Assembly: GCA_022376515.1 (NCBI GenBank)
Contig: WTXI01000003.1
Coordinates: 558,001 to 622,000 of the forward strand
Direction: 5' to 3'
Length of the DNA: 64,000 nucleotides
From: Lactifluus volemus
Lineage: Eukaryota; Basidiomycota; Agaricomycetes; Russulales; Russulaceae
The translations under genes were made by a program, and so were the position numbers. The notes below the pieces were generated by a model that had not been told where the DNA came from, did not search any database, and was given only the letters and a program-made list of their open reading frames with translations. Position 1 is the first letter of the stretch, and the number at the start of each line of letters is the position of its first letter. Of the stretch, positions 35,477 to 49,900 are shown piece after piece.

Positions 35477-37714
35477 TCAGAACTGCACGCTCTTCACGAC
35501 CGTCGAGATACCAGACCGCTCGCCACTGTACCATGTCGAGTCGCCTGCACCTGGCTTGAAAACGGGTTTTTGGGACGCAATAACCTTCTTCGCTTTGGCA
35601 AACTTTTGACGTTTCTTCACCCGTGGGTTGCGTACACTCTTTGTTCGCCGGGGCGTCAGCCCACGATTTTTCAAAATGGCACGCGTGAGCGAGCGCGGCC
35701 CTTCCGCGCTATCATCCTCAGCCTCCACCCTGTGTGTATGGGTGATTAAGTCAGATGATCACGATGGTAAAGCGGTGCGAGGTGCAGGCATGACGCACCT
35801 GCTCGCTGCCTTTGCAGCCTCGTGTGCCATCTTCTTGCTTTCCTTCATCTCTCTCTTCTGCTTTTGGACGAGCAAGTAATACCCATCACCACTGTCCTCT
35901 CCAAGCGCATCATCGCCTGCATCGGATTCGCCAAGCATGCGTATTGGCTCGACATCATCGAGATCGTCGCCACCTTGGCCACGCTTCCCAGCTTGTGCCT
36001 CGCGCTGTGCACGTGCCTCTTTCTCCTTTCTCCGTTCGCGATAAGGCACATCATCATCGCCTCCAAGGGCAAGCCGCGCCCCCTGCCTCCGTGCGCTAGC
36101 GCTCTCAATCTTGGATGTGTGGAAGCGCAGGGTGTGTCTACGTGCTTTCTTGTCGGCAGCATCGGCGGTGCCCAATACCATGGGATCACCAAAGGAATCA
36201 TCTTCTCCCGACATGAGGGTGTAAGTGGACGGTCGAGGCTTGGATGGAACATATGTAGGTTCTTTGAGGTCGAAAACCGGAGCCACTTTCGTGACAGTTG
36301 TTACCTTTCGTTTCTTTTTTGGCGGCATTTTAATAGGCGGGGGCATGAGGGTAGGTTTAGATGGAGTTGCAGGATTGACAGACGCAGAAGCCTCTTCAGC
36401 TTCACGTAGCAGCTCCTCCAGGTCGTCAAACATGAGCTGAGAGCCCTTGTGGTATCGCTTCAATAGCTTCGAAACGATTTCCATACCCTCTTCCTCCTCG
36501 AGGGAGCTTTCCCCCGCAGAATCACCAAACTCAGAGTCACTGTCTGAGAGATGGAAATCTAGGTCTTCCAAGGTGGTGAGTGCCTGTTTGAGCTGGAGAA
36601 GACGGGAAAAGATGGGGTGGGAACGGAGGAGCTCGGGGCGCTGGGAGTAATATTCGCTGGCTCGAAGGTAGAAGTAGAAAGCGAGCGTTGTGGCATATGT
36701 GAGAAGAGCTTCTACGGTGAACATGAATAACACTGTATCAAATAAGGAAGAGAAACCCGTACGGTTGTGTAAATGAGCCATCCCTAAAGCTTGGGAATCG
36801 GGTCCAGCAGATGAAAGCCTGCACCGCTTGGGTCAAATGGGGAGGCACAGTTAAGACTCATGACGCACTCTTTGATTTTCTCCTGCGTTTGAACGACTTT
36901 TACAGCAATATCCTCCCAGTCGTATGCCAAGGCCAGAGTCTCCGGATTAGTCTTTTCCATGTGCCTAAGGACGGCTTTCTTGTCAAGAGGCGTAGGCCGC
37001 ATCACAACCACCGGCGCAGGTTCGAGCAATGGGCTGGAGGCACGTCAGTTGTCATAGATAATCAAAGGGGAGAGACGCACTCCTCAGTGTCCTCTGCGTC
37101 TCCCTGATCAATATCTGCGAGACCGAAATCATCATCCTGCATCGCATCGCGTGCTTTGGTTTGAATGCGCCTTGCTTCTTGTTCTTCCAACTCGTTCGCC
37201 TCTTCGTCTTCAGAATCGAGTTCTGCCGCATTAGAAGAGTAGTAAGCCGACTTCTTACGCCCCCAGCTCTCTTCTTCTTCTTCGCTCTCGATCTCCTCCT
37301 CGGACTCTAATTGTAGTTTGGCTTTGGCTTTTCCTGTCTTTCGCGCGCGTCCCTTAGGTTGCGGTATCTCATCTTCATCTTCGTCCTCCTCCATATAAAC
37401 ATCTTCATCGGCTTCTTCACTATCCGACGAAGGGAGACCCTTCAATGCAAACACCTCGTCCTCATCCTCGTCATCATCTATTCCACCCTGCTCACCTTCG
37501 AGCAGAATACGATCCTTTGAGGCGTGAACTAAGGAAGGAAATAGCACCCCAATAGCAGGTTATTCTAACCCAAATAAGAAGACGCACACTCGTCCTCCTC
37601 GTCCATAGGTATGTCGGCTAACGTGTTCCAGCGTTTCATTCCCGCATCTCGTTTGTCGACTGGACGTGGACCATTTGTCTGATTTTTTAACTTGGAACTT
37701 CTCCTTCGAGTCAT
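35477..37714 (-). CDS. UTP3: UTP3/SAS10, SSU processome component
   Basis: Nucleolar factor of the small-subunit processome needed for 18S rRNA maturation. Start ATG 37714 (MTRRRSSKLKNQTNG), then acidic clusters (FHASKDRILLEGEQG; DEDEDEIPQPKG; SESEEE-like runs) and SWGRKKSAYYSSNAAELDS. The Sas10/Utp3 core includes LLTYATTLAFYFYLRASE, HPIFSRLLQLKQAL and EDLDFHLSDSDSE. The C-terminal Sas10 domain is strongly conserved: RSLTRAILKNRGLTPRR, KSVRNPRVKKRQKFAKAKK, ASQKPVFKPGAGDST and SGISTVVKSVQF-stop at 35477. A few short introns are required; the first joins DEEDE to FHAS. It lies 150 bp downstream of FCF2 on the same strand. Confidence 0.93.
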
Positions 37715-37864
37715 GAGTGGAGGATGAAGAAAGATAGATGCGGGTATCAAAGGCTCTGCTGGTCTTCGCAACCACCACAAGTTATTTTTAAATTACGTAA
37801 TTATTGTACTTTGTTTTTTTGCGCGAAGATCATGTGACTAAGTTCGATGATCACCTGACTGATC

Positions 37865-38951
37865 CTACCACTTTGGTTTTCGGGCAGCGTTCCGTGCTGC
37901 GAGTGTCCCGCGACCTTTCGCGGCGCGTGAAGTCTGAAGTTCGTTGAACTTGCGCTTGGCATAGTGACGTGCCTCCGCATCGTCTAACAGTTCATCTACA
38001 AGCGTGCGCTTGCGTGCTGACCGAGGTAAGTTGTCCGTACTCGGTCCACCAAACGGCGAGTTAGTTGGAGTGATCGTGCCGATCTGTTGAACGCACGTTG
38101 AGTGAAAAAAAAAGATAGAGTTCGAAAGATGGTCGTACCGCAAAGTGCTTCGGGAGGCCCTTGATGCCACGCCCTTCGCCAGGATCCTTACGGTAAAATC
38201 GTTTTGGGTCGAGTTGGTTGCGTAAACGCAGCGCCTCGTATTCCTTGTGCAAGCGGGGCAGATCTGCCTGAGAAGGTGCAGGGAGATCGAACCATTTCGG
38301 TCCAGCAGTCTTTTCTTTCAGCTGATCCGAGCAAAAAATTAGTCTCGCAAGGAATGGCAAGATAGTGGCACTCATACCGCCTTTTTCTCCTTGGCCAGTG
38401 ACTTTTTGGGCTTGGGCGGTGGTTCTGGTGGTGTAGGTACAGAAAGCGACGAGGATGACTTCATAACACGCTCAGCGTCCAGGTCCCGAATGGCTGATGG
38501 CGCGTCATATCGTGTTTTCCCAAATGTGATATAGGATGGGGGCAGTGCCCCAGGGTCAAGCGGAGGAAGATCCCTGAAAGGAGTTGAAGATGAGGAATCT
38601 GTGAGCGGAAAAGAAAGAGTCCAACACGCACTTCAATTCTGACTCTTGATCATCTAGTCTTATAACATCATCCAAAACATCTCCGTGGTGATTAGAGGTA
38701 TCATGTTCCAGCTTTGCGGCAATGTTTGCTCGCGCCTTTTCAAGGAGCGAATCAAGGTACTCCGGCGATATCTCGTCTTCCTCCTCATCTTCCGAACTAT
38801 CTGTATCGGGATCTGACTCGGATTCGGACGCCGAGGAAGATGATGATGAGGATGAACCAGAAACCTCGGGAGAGCCAGAAAAATCTTCAGGATCTAATGA
38901 ATTGGATGGAAGCATCCTCCCCTTGCCTTTTTGCAACGCTGATAGCGGCAT
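37865..38951 (-). CDS. FCF2: FCF2 pre-rRNA processing protein
   Basis: Nucleolar factor required for early pre-rRNA cleavages (homologous to the C-terminal part of human DNTTIP2). It begins MPLSALQKGKGRMLPS at 38951. A Ser/Asp/Glu-rich acidic N-terminus contains EYLDSLLEKARANIAAKL. After introns comes the Fcf2 core: KEKTAGPKWFDLPAPSQ, LRLRNQLDPKRFYRKD, IKGLPKHFA, IGTITPTNSPFGG and KRTLVDELLDDAEARHYAKR. It ends with a basic Arg/Lys tail at 37865. The core motifs identify the family unambiguously. The N-terminus could extend upstream, because the frame stays open for about 15 codons, but there is no earlier ATG in that stretch. Confidence 0.92.
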
Positions 38952-40236
<1,285 letters not shown>

Positions 40237-40564
40237 TAGCTTGGACATGCGCACGGTACTTTCTGTAGTCCAAGGAATTCAAACGCGGTATAGTCGCAAC
40301 TGGACAACAAGAAAGGTGGGTAAGGGAGAGACGGTGCCAGTGGGCCCGCAGCTTACCTCGCCGCGCTCCCTAACACGTCCATTGGTCTCACGGATCAAAT
40401 ATCCAACGAGGTTGCACCTGTCGTCGTCACACGCTTGGTCCATATAAAGCAAGATTTGGGAGGCTTTGATACGGAGCTGGATTTGCCCAACCGCAAGCGG
40501 GGAGACTATTCTGAGTCGGTGGGCCGTTATTGACACTAGCACTACACATCGCTCTATTTTTTAA

Positions 40565-40590
40565 GGAGGGGGGGAGGGGGGGAGGGAGAA
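40565..40590 (+). other. G-run with G-quadruplex potential
   Basis: Two long G runs and shorter ones separated by single A residues, about 330 bp past the COQ5 stop. The pattern could form a G-quadruplex on the plus strand. Confidence 0.4.
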
Positions 40591-40644
40591 GGTATACGAG
40601 AGACGGCTACAAAAAACTTCTTGGGAATGATACACCCCTTCAAA

Positions 40645-41079
40645 TCAAATCTCGTCGCGGGTCTCAAAGATGACAGTCACCCTCATTCGGTTCGGCCCAC
40701 ATGATTCCTTGTTGAATCCAATAATGTCGGAATTAACATCCTGGATCCTGTCGCTGATGACCCGTTTGAGAATGCTAGAGAGCATCCCATGGGAGTTGGG
40801 AGGGGCATTAGCTTCGTTTCCATCCCTCTGTAACGACCCATCAGAACGGAAAGACAGAGTCAGATCGAAGGGGAAGAAGCTCACGTATAGAGATGGTGGC
40901 GCATTTCCAGCACAGGGTGGCCAGAGGTGGTTAGGGGTAGCAAGATACGTGTGAGCGACTGGGCCCCACGAGTATGCGCCTTGCGGGCGGTTCTGTGGAG
41001 AAGAGAGGGCGGGAACGTGTAGACGAGGGGAGGCTTCTCCAAAAAAGCCTCTTATGGGGTATTCTTGACGACTAGACAT
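40645..41079 (-). CDS. Orphan small protein, unrecognised
   Basis: Open frame of 144 residues starting at ATG 41079 (MSSRQEYPIRGFFGEASPRL). It contains NHLWPPCAGNAPPSLYVSFF, a hydrophobic/aromatic middle, HGMLSSILKRVISDRIQD and the end RMRVTVIFETRDEI-stop. It has no recognised domain, membrane span or signal peptide. Length and balanced composition make it more credible than surrounding frames, but coding status is unproven. Confidence 0.35.
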   Translation of the reverse strand: MSSRQEYPIRGFFGEASPRLHVPALSSPQNRPQGAYSWGPVAHTYLATPNHLWPPCAGNAPPSLYVSFFPFDLTLSFRSDGSLQRDGNEANAPPNSHGMLSSILKRVISDRIQDVNSDIIGFNKESCGPNRMRVTVIFETRDEI

Positions 41080-43315
41080 TTGCAAGTGAGAAGACCTGAT
41101 AATACTTTGAGTTTGGGACAACTATTTAGGGAGTCGGATACACTATTATATATTCACTGAGGGTACTCTAAGATAGTTGGGAGTGAATTTGGGGAGCTCT
41201 TCCCAAGAAGGTATGTATTAAACGGGAAAGTTGGAGTTTGGGTCTGGGTCATGAGCGCCCTCTTGCTTTCCGAAACACGAAGGATAAGTGGATGGGCCCG
41301 GGACACCAAACATGTCTGGAGATGGGTGACGACGTCCTTGGAAGTCTCATCGCGTTGGCCCGTTCCCAGCGGGACATTGGGAAATGTCCAAAGAGAGAAG
41401 ATGGTAACTGACGGCTTTTCTACAAGAGTGTATACAAGAGAGGATTAGTGTGCACGGCCTTTGTGATGTGCCGTAGGCCGACCAACTAACAATCAAACCA
41501 CGACCACTCCATCACGTACATTTCCAACAGTAGCCCTGCGAGCATTGAGCGAATATTGAGCTTCTCGACTTACATAACTGCAACACGTGGGGTGGTCACG
41601 TCGTCAGGGTTGAACTTTTCTTCCCGCCGAATAATACCAAGTAAGGAGTGTGCTGCAACCGGCAACCACTGGAATTGATTTGACAGAGCATGTCCTGGGA
41701 GTACTGCAGGCGAAAACAGAAGGGGTAAATGACAGCAGAAGGGGTGACTGCTGATCCGCGCAGACCAACTCGGCGTAGATACGATTTCCTCAGCCAACCC
41801 AATTCGGCTTGAGCCGTCTCGGTACACATACAGCGCTCGCAATGGTGCTGGGAAGGTCACGATCAGCGGCTACCTGAACCAGTCGTCTCGAGAATTGCCA
41901 CCGGCCCTCCGTAACATACGGAGTAGTATCAATCAGTAAATAAAATAGAGGAAACCAAGGACCAGTTAGAGGAACTTTATTCATGTGCAAGGGTCACTTG
42001 GGGTGGGAGTGTAAGTGGCGGAATTGAACCGGCATCTTCCAGACACGCTTTACATCCGAAATTCAAACACTTTCAAATCTCGCTTGTAAAGTGTTTCGTC
42101 TTTGGCCATCCGCTGTGCCAACTTATCACGATAAGGAGTTTTTCTGGCACACCAATGGTTTCTTAGCGCCAACGAGGTTCCATCGCGACATTCTTCGACT
42201 TTACAGCCAGCTCCCGCCTTACGGCACTTTTCATTCTTTCCTCGCTCTTTAACGAGCCAAAAGGACTGACATGTGATCACAATCGACCTGGCCGTTTCTC
42301 CCACGCTGGTCAAAAGATGTGACCTAAGATCGTCTCGTAGCAAAGCGCCGAATCAGTGCACACTTTCTGCTCAATTTGTGTAGAGATTTCTCCAAACAGT
42401 CCGAACCATTCCTACTCTCCGCGCGTCTATCAGCGGATATCAATATGAACGCCATGTTCCAGACGTATCGTATTTCCGCGCGGCGATGATATGTTTAAGA
42501 AAGGTGATACTCATCTTACGACGGGTTTCGTTCATGAATTGAATTTATTATGCTCGGGCTAGGTCAGGATTGATCACTTCGTTGATACTTCGGGTTATAA
42601 TTGTTCCGCTGTGGCAATTTACCCTGAGATGGCATTGGCACCTTTGGTCTGACCGTCATCGAGAGCGCTCGTGGTTGCGTGTGATCTCAGGGGGATCGTT
42701 GTTACGCAGGCAATTATTGAACCGAATGGCTCGGGAATGCGGTAGCGCAAGGGGTGTCCCTTTCAAGGACGGGACGTAGGCCCGTTTCCTTTCTCTTTTT
42801 GTGGGTAGTTGGGGGGTAAAGGCGTCGCAGCATGTATCCCTGCCAGTGACATGCGAACTTGAACGCGCGAGGTCAGCATTGCAGATTAGCCTTCCAGGTC
42901 GGCAGAGCGGCCATGTGCTAGTGCTTCTCCAACCAGATAAGGCTTTCATCAATCATTGATCCAAAGGTGCCGAGGGTGCGCATAACAACCCCACTTGGCG
43001 AGTCAGAAAGAAGAGGTTCTCGCAATTGAAAAGTGAAACGATCGCCCCGTGATGCGCGCGCGGTGGGGCAGCTGATCCATATCCCTGGACTCAGGGTCAA
43101 ACCTCTTGAGCGGCGATCTCCGGCGTTTAACAAATTTGCCACATTCCAGGGTATTGGTGACGGTCGGACGGTCAGTCACTATGCCGTGTGAAAGCAATGC
43201 AGTACAAAACAAGATGCATCAATATGCTACAACAAACTTATCCCGGAATTTACTGGACGCGAGAAGGCAGGCTGAAACGGGCAAGACTGAATGTACTGAA
43301 CCGGGTACCTTTCTA
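41080..43315. other. Long region without a supported gene
   Basis: Only short frames are present. A 97-codon minus-strand frame (42050-42343) has scattered Cys (EKCRKAGAGCKVEEC) but no clear zinc-finger spacing. An AG-rich stretch around 41060-41220 may be the leader of the preceding minus-strand frame. Confidence 0.4.
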
Positions 43316-46044
43316 TTATGCAACGTAGGCGAACGTGTCTCGGGTACCCTCGACGCGCTCTATGTACTCTTTCTCTAGCAGTGTTTCGATCGCCTGCGTC
43401 CAGCGCCGAATCAGTCATACTGCACCCGCAACAGAAGAAAGGGAAAAGCAACAGACCTTCTTGATATCGGGGACCTTTGGGGTAAAGCGTTGCGAGATCT
43501 GTGAGGCAACCTCCTGGATGAGAGGCTGGTTCTTCATCGTCTTGCGCGCTTTCATAATTCTTCATGTAACACGGGATTTTCAGACGGATGATCCGTTAAA
43601 GAGGCTGGAGAAGTGCGTACCGGACAATGGTCGCTTGGATAACGTATTTGCGATCCTCATCGACCGTCTTCAGGACATCGCTCGACTCGGCCTTGATCTC
43701 CGCCTTTATTGGTTGATTCAAGTTCACGCGGATCTTCTTTGATTTGAAGTCTACAAATGTCCAGTGAATCATGTGCCCGAGTCTTATCGGGTAGTAAGAC
43801 GTACGGGGATTGAGATCGTACTGATCCGTCTCTTCGCTGATGAGGATGCGAGACTTCACAAGAGGCTGCAGCACCTGCGTGAGAAGATCCTTCCCAACGT
43901 TGGTCGCGGTGGCAAGTTCATCCAACGAGAGCGTATCATTATTATTGTATTGCAATAATACCGCCATCTGGTACGCGCTGGTCATGAGGATGTACTTTTG
44001 GTTGAGATAATTGGTCCGCAGCTCGTTTTTGGAATAATTCCACAGCCACGTGAGCTTGCGGCCTGAATGCTTTGTCTGGTAGTATTTCTGGAAGCGGTCG
44101 TAGGTTAATTGAATGTCGGTCGGGACGATGAAGCCGTCCTTTGGTGGATTGAGTGGCCAGAAGTTTGTACCAAGCACCATCACGCTGAAGGTTATGTCCA
44201 TGTCAGAGTGGTTCTGCTCCATGCGCTCCTTGAAAGAATCAGTCAAATCTTTGCTGAGACTCATGTCTGAAGCGTTGGTGAGCAATCACTTCGCATTTAA
44301 CAGGCGGGAGAAGCATACCAGTGAACATGCGTTGGAGCTTGTTCGTGTATTCGAAACCGCAAGCCTCTTTCAGTTTCGAGATCATGCTCGCCTCGGCCTC
44401 GTCAGATGCAGATACGCCGTGGATGAGACGCTTGGACAGTTTGGTCGAATAGAACGTTTGAAAAACGTCCTTCTCTTCGAGGTACTTGAATATGACCATC
44501 TATAAACGGGCCTGAGTAATAATCTCACGATAGCAAATCTGACGTCCACTTACAACACGATTCAGCGCGCCTTCGAGGTCACCTTCCTCGGCCAACTTAT
44601 TGTTTTTGCGTAGCAATGCATCTGCATGCTTCGCAAGTAGCTCAGGGGATCTACTCGACGACGAGCCCGTTGCAGCATTGCGATTGACGAACTCTCGACA
44701 TGCCCTATCTAAACTTGCAACGAAGCCGGCTTCACCCCTAAAGCTGCGGTTGACGGTATCGGAAGATTTTGTGTGGACCTCAAGCAGAGCATCGACGTAG
44801 GCCTTCGGGTCTAGTGACTCTATCGCTGCGGCATCTGTTCCTACTAATTTGGCAACCGCAGCCAGTCCAGTCCTCTTCACATGTTCTTCGAATTTCTTCC
44901 GCAGAGGCTCCAGCCCTTCCGGGATGCGGGAGAGTAGAGAATACATACGCTGAAGGTCCTCATCTTTGTCGTAGTCCAGGAGACTTTGAAAGCTTTCCCA
45001 CATGAGGTCCGCATGCGCACGAACGAGGACATGTTCGCATTTGGTGATAAGCAATTTGCGCGTAGTTGTATGCAGATACCGCTCCACACGGTCTTCCTCC
45101 TCCTTCAACCGTTCTTCGGCCTTCTTGAGATAATCCGACACGGTGTTCTCTGCAAGAAATGATTCGGACTCGAGCTTGTAGTACGCCTCAGTGGCATTGA
45201 TAAAAGGTATCTCAAAATGTTCCTTGTAATTGTCGAGCGAAGCCTTGTTCAGGTCGGTCTCGTCGATACCGAGAGAGACGAACGAATCGACGACTTTTTT
45301 TACTAGACCCTGATCAATAGTCTCGCCGTTCCGCTGCTGCTCGATGAGGCGCAAGATCGCGCCTGCGAGCTTTGTTTGCTTTCCTTGTATATGTAGAAAG
45401 AAATTTGCGCGCCATTGAACAAGAGCAAGCTAAAGGATTCGCGCATAAGCGAAACCAGAGGAACGAGCGGAAAAACGCACGGTGTATACGGGATAGACGC
45501 CCTTTCTGCCCTCATCGCGCTCTCGCTTCACCCAGTGTCGATTCAGATAGGTGAATAGACGATTAATGTAATTCGCGCCTGTCGTATATCTATCCCATTC
45601 GCCGGCATAATACTTCAAGAGGAGCTCGTTTTGTAGAGTATCTGAATGCTTCAGCGGACGTCATTCACGGTTCTATCTTCTTGACTTTAATGCCTTACCT
45701 CTCTCAAATGTCGGAGATGCTGTACAAAGTAACGGATGAGGTTATTGTACAAATCGGACCCCATCAGATTAGCACCGGCTGAAGGGATAGGTCAGCACGA
45801 GGTAGCCTGAAGGTGAGGAGAGAGACGGACATCGACCAGCCACAGACGGCTCAGAGGTGTTACTGGGCATTTTTGATGAAGTGCAATAGTTGTATGCCAC
45901 GGTATACAAGCTCATATACTTGGAATAGGATACGCCTGTTTGAAGCTTGGTCATGATGTGGTCGACGCCTTCCTCGAGGAATGCCCATGTAGTAGCAAGA
46001 TCCGCGGTCTGTGGAGGCATAGGGTATTGACTGATACCAGCCAT
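43316..46044 (-). CDS. CUL1: Cullin-1 (CDC53), SCF ubiquitin ligase scaffold
   Basis: Scaffold joining Skp1/F-box substrate receptors to the Rbx1-E2 module. It starts [20 protein letters not shown] at 46044. N-terminal cullin repeats follow: [59 protein letters not shown] and [18 protein letters not shown]. The cullin homology domain includes [70 protein letters not shown] and [18 protein letters not shown]. The winged-helix C-terminus spans an intron, giving [20 protein letters not shown], where the Lys of IMK is the expected NEDD8 site. It ends [22 protein letters not shown] at 43316. About 750 residues, as expected for CUL1, with several short introns. No defects seen. Confidence 0.94.
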
Positions 46045-47842
46045 GGGAAAGAGGTTATTTAGGAGGAAGGAAAGAGGAGACGGTTTGAGTCGTGGTAGTC
46101 ACAGGGAGAGCGGGCTTCCAAGCGCCCAAAGAGGGACTTGACCGTGACGGCGTCTATTGCCCTTTGTATTCGTTCGCTATCATTACCCCTCTTCTCCTAC
46201 CTACCGTCTTATTTTATCCACTGTCCCTGTACTATCAAGCTGCCGCAGCCTATAATACCCTCCCGTAGGCGGAACTGTTCCCTCAAGTAGAAACAGATCG
46301 CTTCACTTGTCGAAACTACCAGGTCCATCCGACCACGCCCCGAGCAGACCCTTTCTTTCTGCTGCATCGTCCCACTGTTGATCATGGAGAGAGTGTGTGT
46401 CTGTTCTCTTTTGTTGGGTAACATCCCGACCACGCAGCTCCCAGGCTTGTGCGCATTATGTCTATCCTGTTCTGGTGTCTCCAAGTTGATACTAATTGTT
46501 AGCGAGCTCCCGTCACCGTTCCGCTCTAGTTGGATTACTTCTCGACTGTTCCTAGCTGCGCAAGATTCGGGTATTTAAACCTGTCGGCAATTGACGTCAC
46601 CCATACCACGCAAAAACGAAGACATGCGGTCACTACCCTATGCTCAGTACTTTACGGGTATCTTTTTATCACCTTCAGTCTCCGGGATATCCTTCTCCCC
46701 AGGAATGATTCCTCAGTTTGGAACCGACTAACCCAAGTATAGCCCACACCCTATTCGATGGAACTTTCTCTTTCATCGGAAAAATAAAATAGACCATCGG
46801 AGTCGTGCCTTCATAGCTTGGCACAAGTACTGCCTAGCTGCAATGTACGCCGCGTAGGCCGTTGATGGACGCGGATATTGCTACATGAACTTCGAACATA
46901 ATTTAACCGTTTTCATTACCGGGTTTGGGATTTTCAGCCCTATAGAAGTGTATCTCAGTTGTTAGCTGTGAGACATGCGCTGCAAAACGCATAGCTGAAG
47001 TTGAGCGCCAGACGCTCCCCATTATTTTCGAGTTGGTTTCTATGGTCACCAGACTTGTGACTTGACGTCTTAGGACATGTTGAAGGATGTCAAGCTAGCG
47101 AGCCTGAATGAGTCATATGAGGTACACAAGTCGGAGTTCGAAACTGAGTTTAGCATCCGGGCGTTCCCACTTCGTTCATGGGCGACGTTAACTGGACACC
47201 GTCTATTAATTGTTTTAATCATCGAGATAGTATTGAACAAGGAAACCAAAGTAATCATTTGAAGTGTGGGGCATGTCAGGTAATGTTCCCTTTGTAGCGT
47301 GGCTCGATCGGAGACTGGAGGATGAGGATCACCTGACCGTCCAGCTGTGGTAATTCAGGCGCTCAAGCGGTGTCCTTTCCTGTCTTTTGCTTTCTTCGCG
47401 AGGCCATTGGTCATCTAGGTGACAACTCTGGATCTACGATAGAGCTGTCCTAAATGTCTGTCTTATGGCGGCTGCTTTTCTGAAGACCCTTTCCCAAAGA
47501 ATATTATTATGTCTTAGTTGACTTGTAGGCTGATCGGTGCGAATCTACACCAGCGCCAGTTGTTTCTATTGTCTCACAGACCTTGAATTTCCGGAAAAGG
47601 GTAATGACCAGTACACAGACCTATCGGCGCAACTGGACCTGCAAAACCCGTGGAACTCCTATCGACAAATTTTATCCGCTGCGGAGAGCTCCACATTGTT
47701 TCAGACTTTACAGTGTCCATCAAAACCAGGGGGAGGGATTTAAATCATCCAATGCACTGGTCTGTCCCTCGCTTTTGAGTACATTTGTTCTGCACCAGGG
47801 CCCTGACGTCCTCACAAGTCTGCTCAACCGACCTACATTAAT
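46045..47842. other. Intergenic, no supported gene
   Basis: Divergent interval between CUL1 and the membrane-protein gene. Only short frames without family resemblance. The promoters of both genes must lie at the two ends. Confidence 0.4.
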
Positions 47843-49900
47843 ATGGCCGGCTCCGCAATTGTAGATATCCGGAATACCTTTGGTGCCGCCCTCGTTGGAC
47901 TATTTGTCAGTAATATGTGCGTCTTTTTGATTGTTTTCCTCGTCCATCCCGTGTTGAGCTGGCGGGTCACTAGCCTCATGGGCATAACAATAATTCAAAC
48001 GTAAGTAATCTTTCTGTCGTCCGGCTCACTAGCTTGATCCATTTAGATGGACTTATTATTGGTAACAAACTTTTTCATATAACATCGACCAACGAATTGA
48101 CCAGTCCTAGGGAGTATCGCAATCGAGATCCGCGAATACTCAAGGGATTCGTTGCTACCCTAGTGTATGTGGTAGAATTCAATGCCTCTCAGCGTGTTTC
48201 ATGTGGTCGCCCCACTAGCATTCTGGATTGTCTTCAAACAATTCTTTGCCTTCATGCACTCTACTGGTGGGGTTGCACCATCTCGGCCGTCCTTCATCGA
48301 GCTCATTTCATCAGGTACTTGATCCTAAACTACGGCAACGCCGAAAGCCTACAATTCAATATGTGGTGAGTCTACTTATCTCGGTGGGTGCGCGTCTCAT
48401 TTTTACTGTTAGGTCCATGAATGTACGTAGCCTGTCGGTGTAGATTTCACTTCCATTTACCATTTCTCCTACTATGTGTACCTCCATAGATTCAAGGCAC
48501 CATCGCAGTATGTCATTCCTTTACTGATTCATCCCACGGCGTACTCACGGTTAATCTCAGGTTTTCGTCAGCTTTTTGGTACAGCTGTAAGTATTTGGCC
48601 TCTGTCTCTTTCCCGCCTGGGTTGTCCTGATGTCCTAGTGCAGGTTTTACGCAAGACGGGTTTATATTCGTGAGTAGTTCTGCCAGAGTATATCGTATTT
48701 CAAATTGTGATTCGATCACTCGCCAGTCAGCAAAAGGGTCGTCCTTCCAGTGTTAATCGTAAGTACCGCTGGTTGTCTCATTGGACATTTCAAACATGCC
48801 ACTTCATAGGCGTGCACAGGCACTATTTACTTCGGTAAGCACCTCTAGTCACTATTATGTGACGGAGCTCCATTCTGTGATGATCATTCATCGCGCTTCT
48901 GTAGCCTTCGGAGTTGGTAAGCTTTACGCTTGCATTCCACTTTTGTTGCCTGAATATTAACCATTCGATACCAGTGTATGTCGTCAAAAAGTATGTATGT
49001 GTGATCTCACGATCATCACCCGAGAATCTGACAAGCAGCGTCAGTTTTATTGTCAAGCAATTTTCTCGCTACGCCTCCTTGACCGTATACCTTGACATTT
49101 ACTTCTCTTATTTTCACGGAACCTGATTTCTCAGTAGTGGGTGGCATGCATTGGATTGGGCGCAGTCTGTTTGACGGACATTCTAATCGCCATGTCAATG
49201 TGCTGGACTTTCTACTGGAACAGAACGGGGTACACGAGGCAAGTCATTCTTGCCTCATTCTGAGGCGCAACCATCTTAACACCTGCGCACAGAACTGATT
49301 CAACTCTCATGACCCTGATGTCCTACTGCATTACTACTGGCCTGTTGAGTAGGTGAGACTGAATGCTGCGTCACATGGCCAAGATAAATGAACGACGCTA
49401 GCATCATTGCTTCTGCGGCGGTCATTGCAGTAAGAGATTTTTTTCTCTCCCTTGAACTATCTCATATTGTGTTTAGTACGTGATTGCACCTACCTCTCTG
49501 CTTCCGGAGGCTATCTTTTGGGCGCTGGTCAAATGTATGCCAGCGTAAATGTTGGGAAGTCAAGGTGACTTACGAAAATTCTTGCAGGCCATGTGAACTC
49601 CTTTCTCGCCATGTGAGAGGTACCTCCATGCTGCTAGAGGGGTTGCTGACATGTGCGGCTTTAAGGTTGAATGGTCGTGACTCAATTCGTGAGCGCGCCG
49701 GGGGAATGAACACAATGTCCAGTTTCTGCATCGGTTCATTCAAGGCCGCGCGTCAGGGAGACACATCCGAGTCGACAACCCCGACAGTCGAACAAACTTC
49801 GGTGTCTGTTAGCATGTATCAATCAGCCATTACGGACTACACACCCAGCAGGCATGATTCCAACAACAACCCTACTAGTCTCCTCGATGTTGAAAAATAG
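47843..49900 (+). CDS. Seven-helix membrane protein, DUF6534-like
   Basis: The gene starts at ATG 47843 (MAGSAIVDIRNTFGAALVG, first hydrophobic segment) and is split by many small introns. Exon fragments fit the DUF6534 family of basidiomycete seven-helix proteins, including LILNYGNAESLQFNMW near 48310-48365. Near the C-terminus, ASGGYLLGAGQMYASVNVG is followed by HVNSFLAM. An intron (branch TGCTGAC, acceptor near 49666) then joins to LNGRDSIRERAGG, the characteristic end of the last helix. A Ser/Thr-rich cytosolic tail (TSESTTPTVEQTSVSVS) ends LLDVEK-stop at 49900. The function of this family is unknown. Internal exon boundaries between 47900 and 49480 are not resolved. Confidence 0.62.

Noticed and set aside
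42010..42060. Possible tRNA 3' half on the minus strand (GGTTCAATTCC T-loop-like sequence)
   Set aside because: One T-stem pair fails and no matching acceptor or anticodon arm occurs at the right distance.
42050..42343. Cys-containing 97-codon minus-strand frame as a zinc-finger gene
   Set aside because: Cys spacing does not fit a known finger, there is no splice context, and composition is ordinary.
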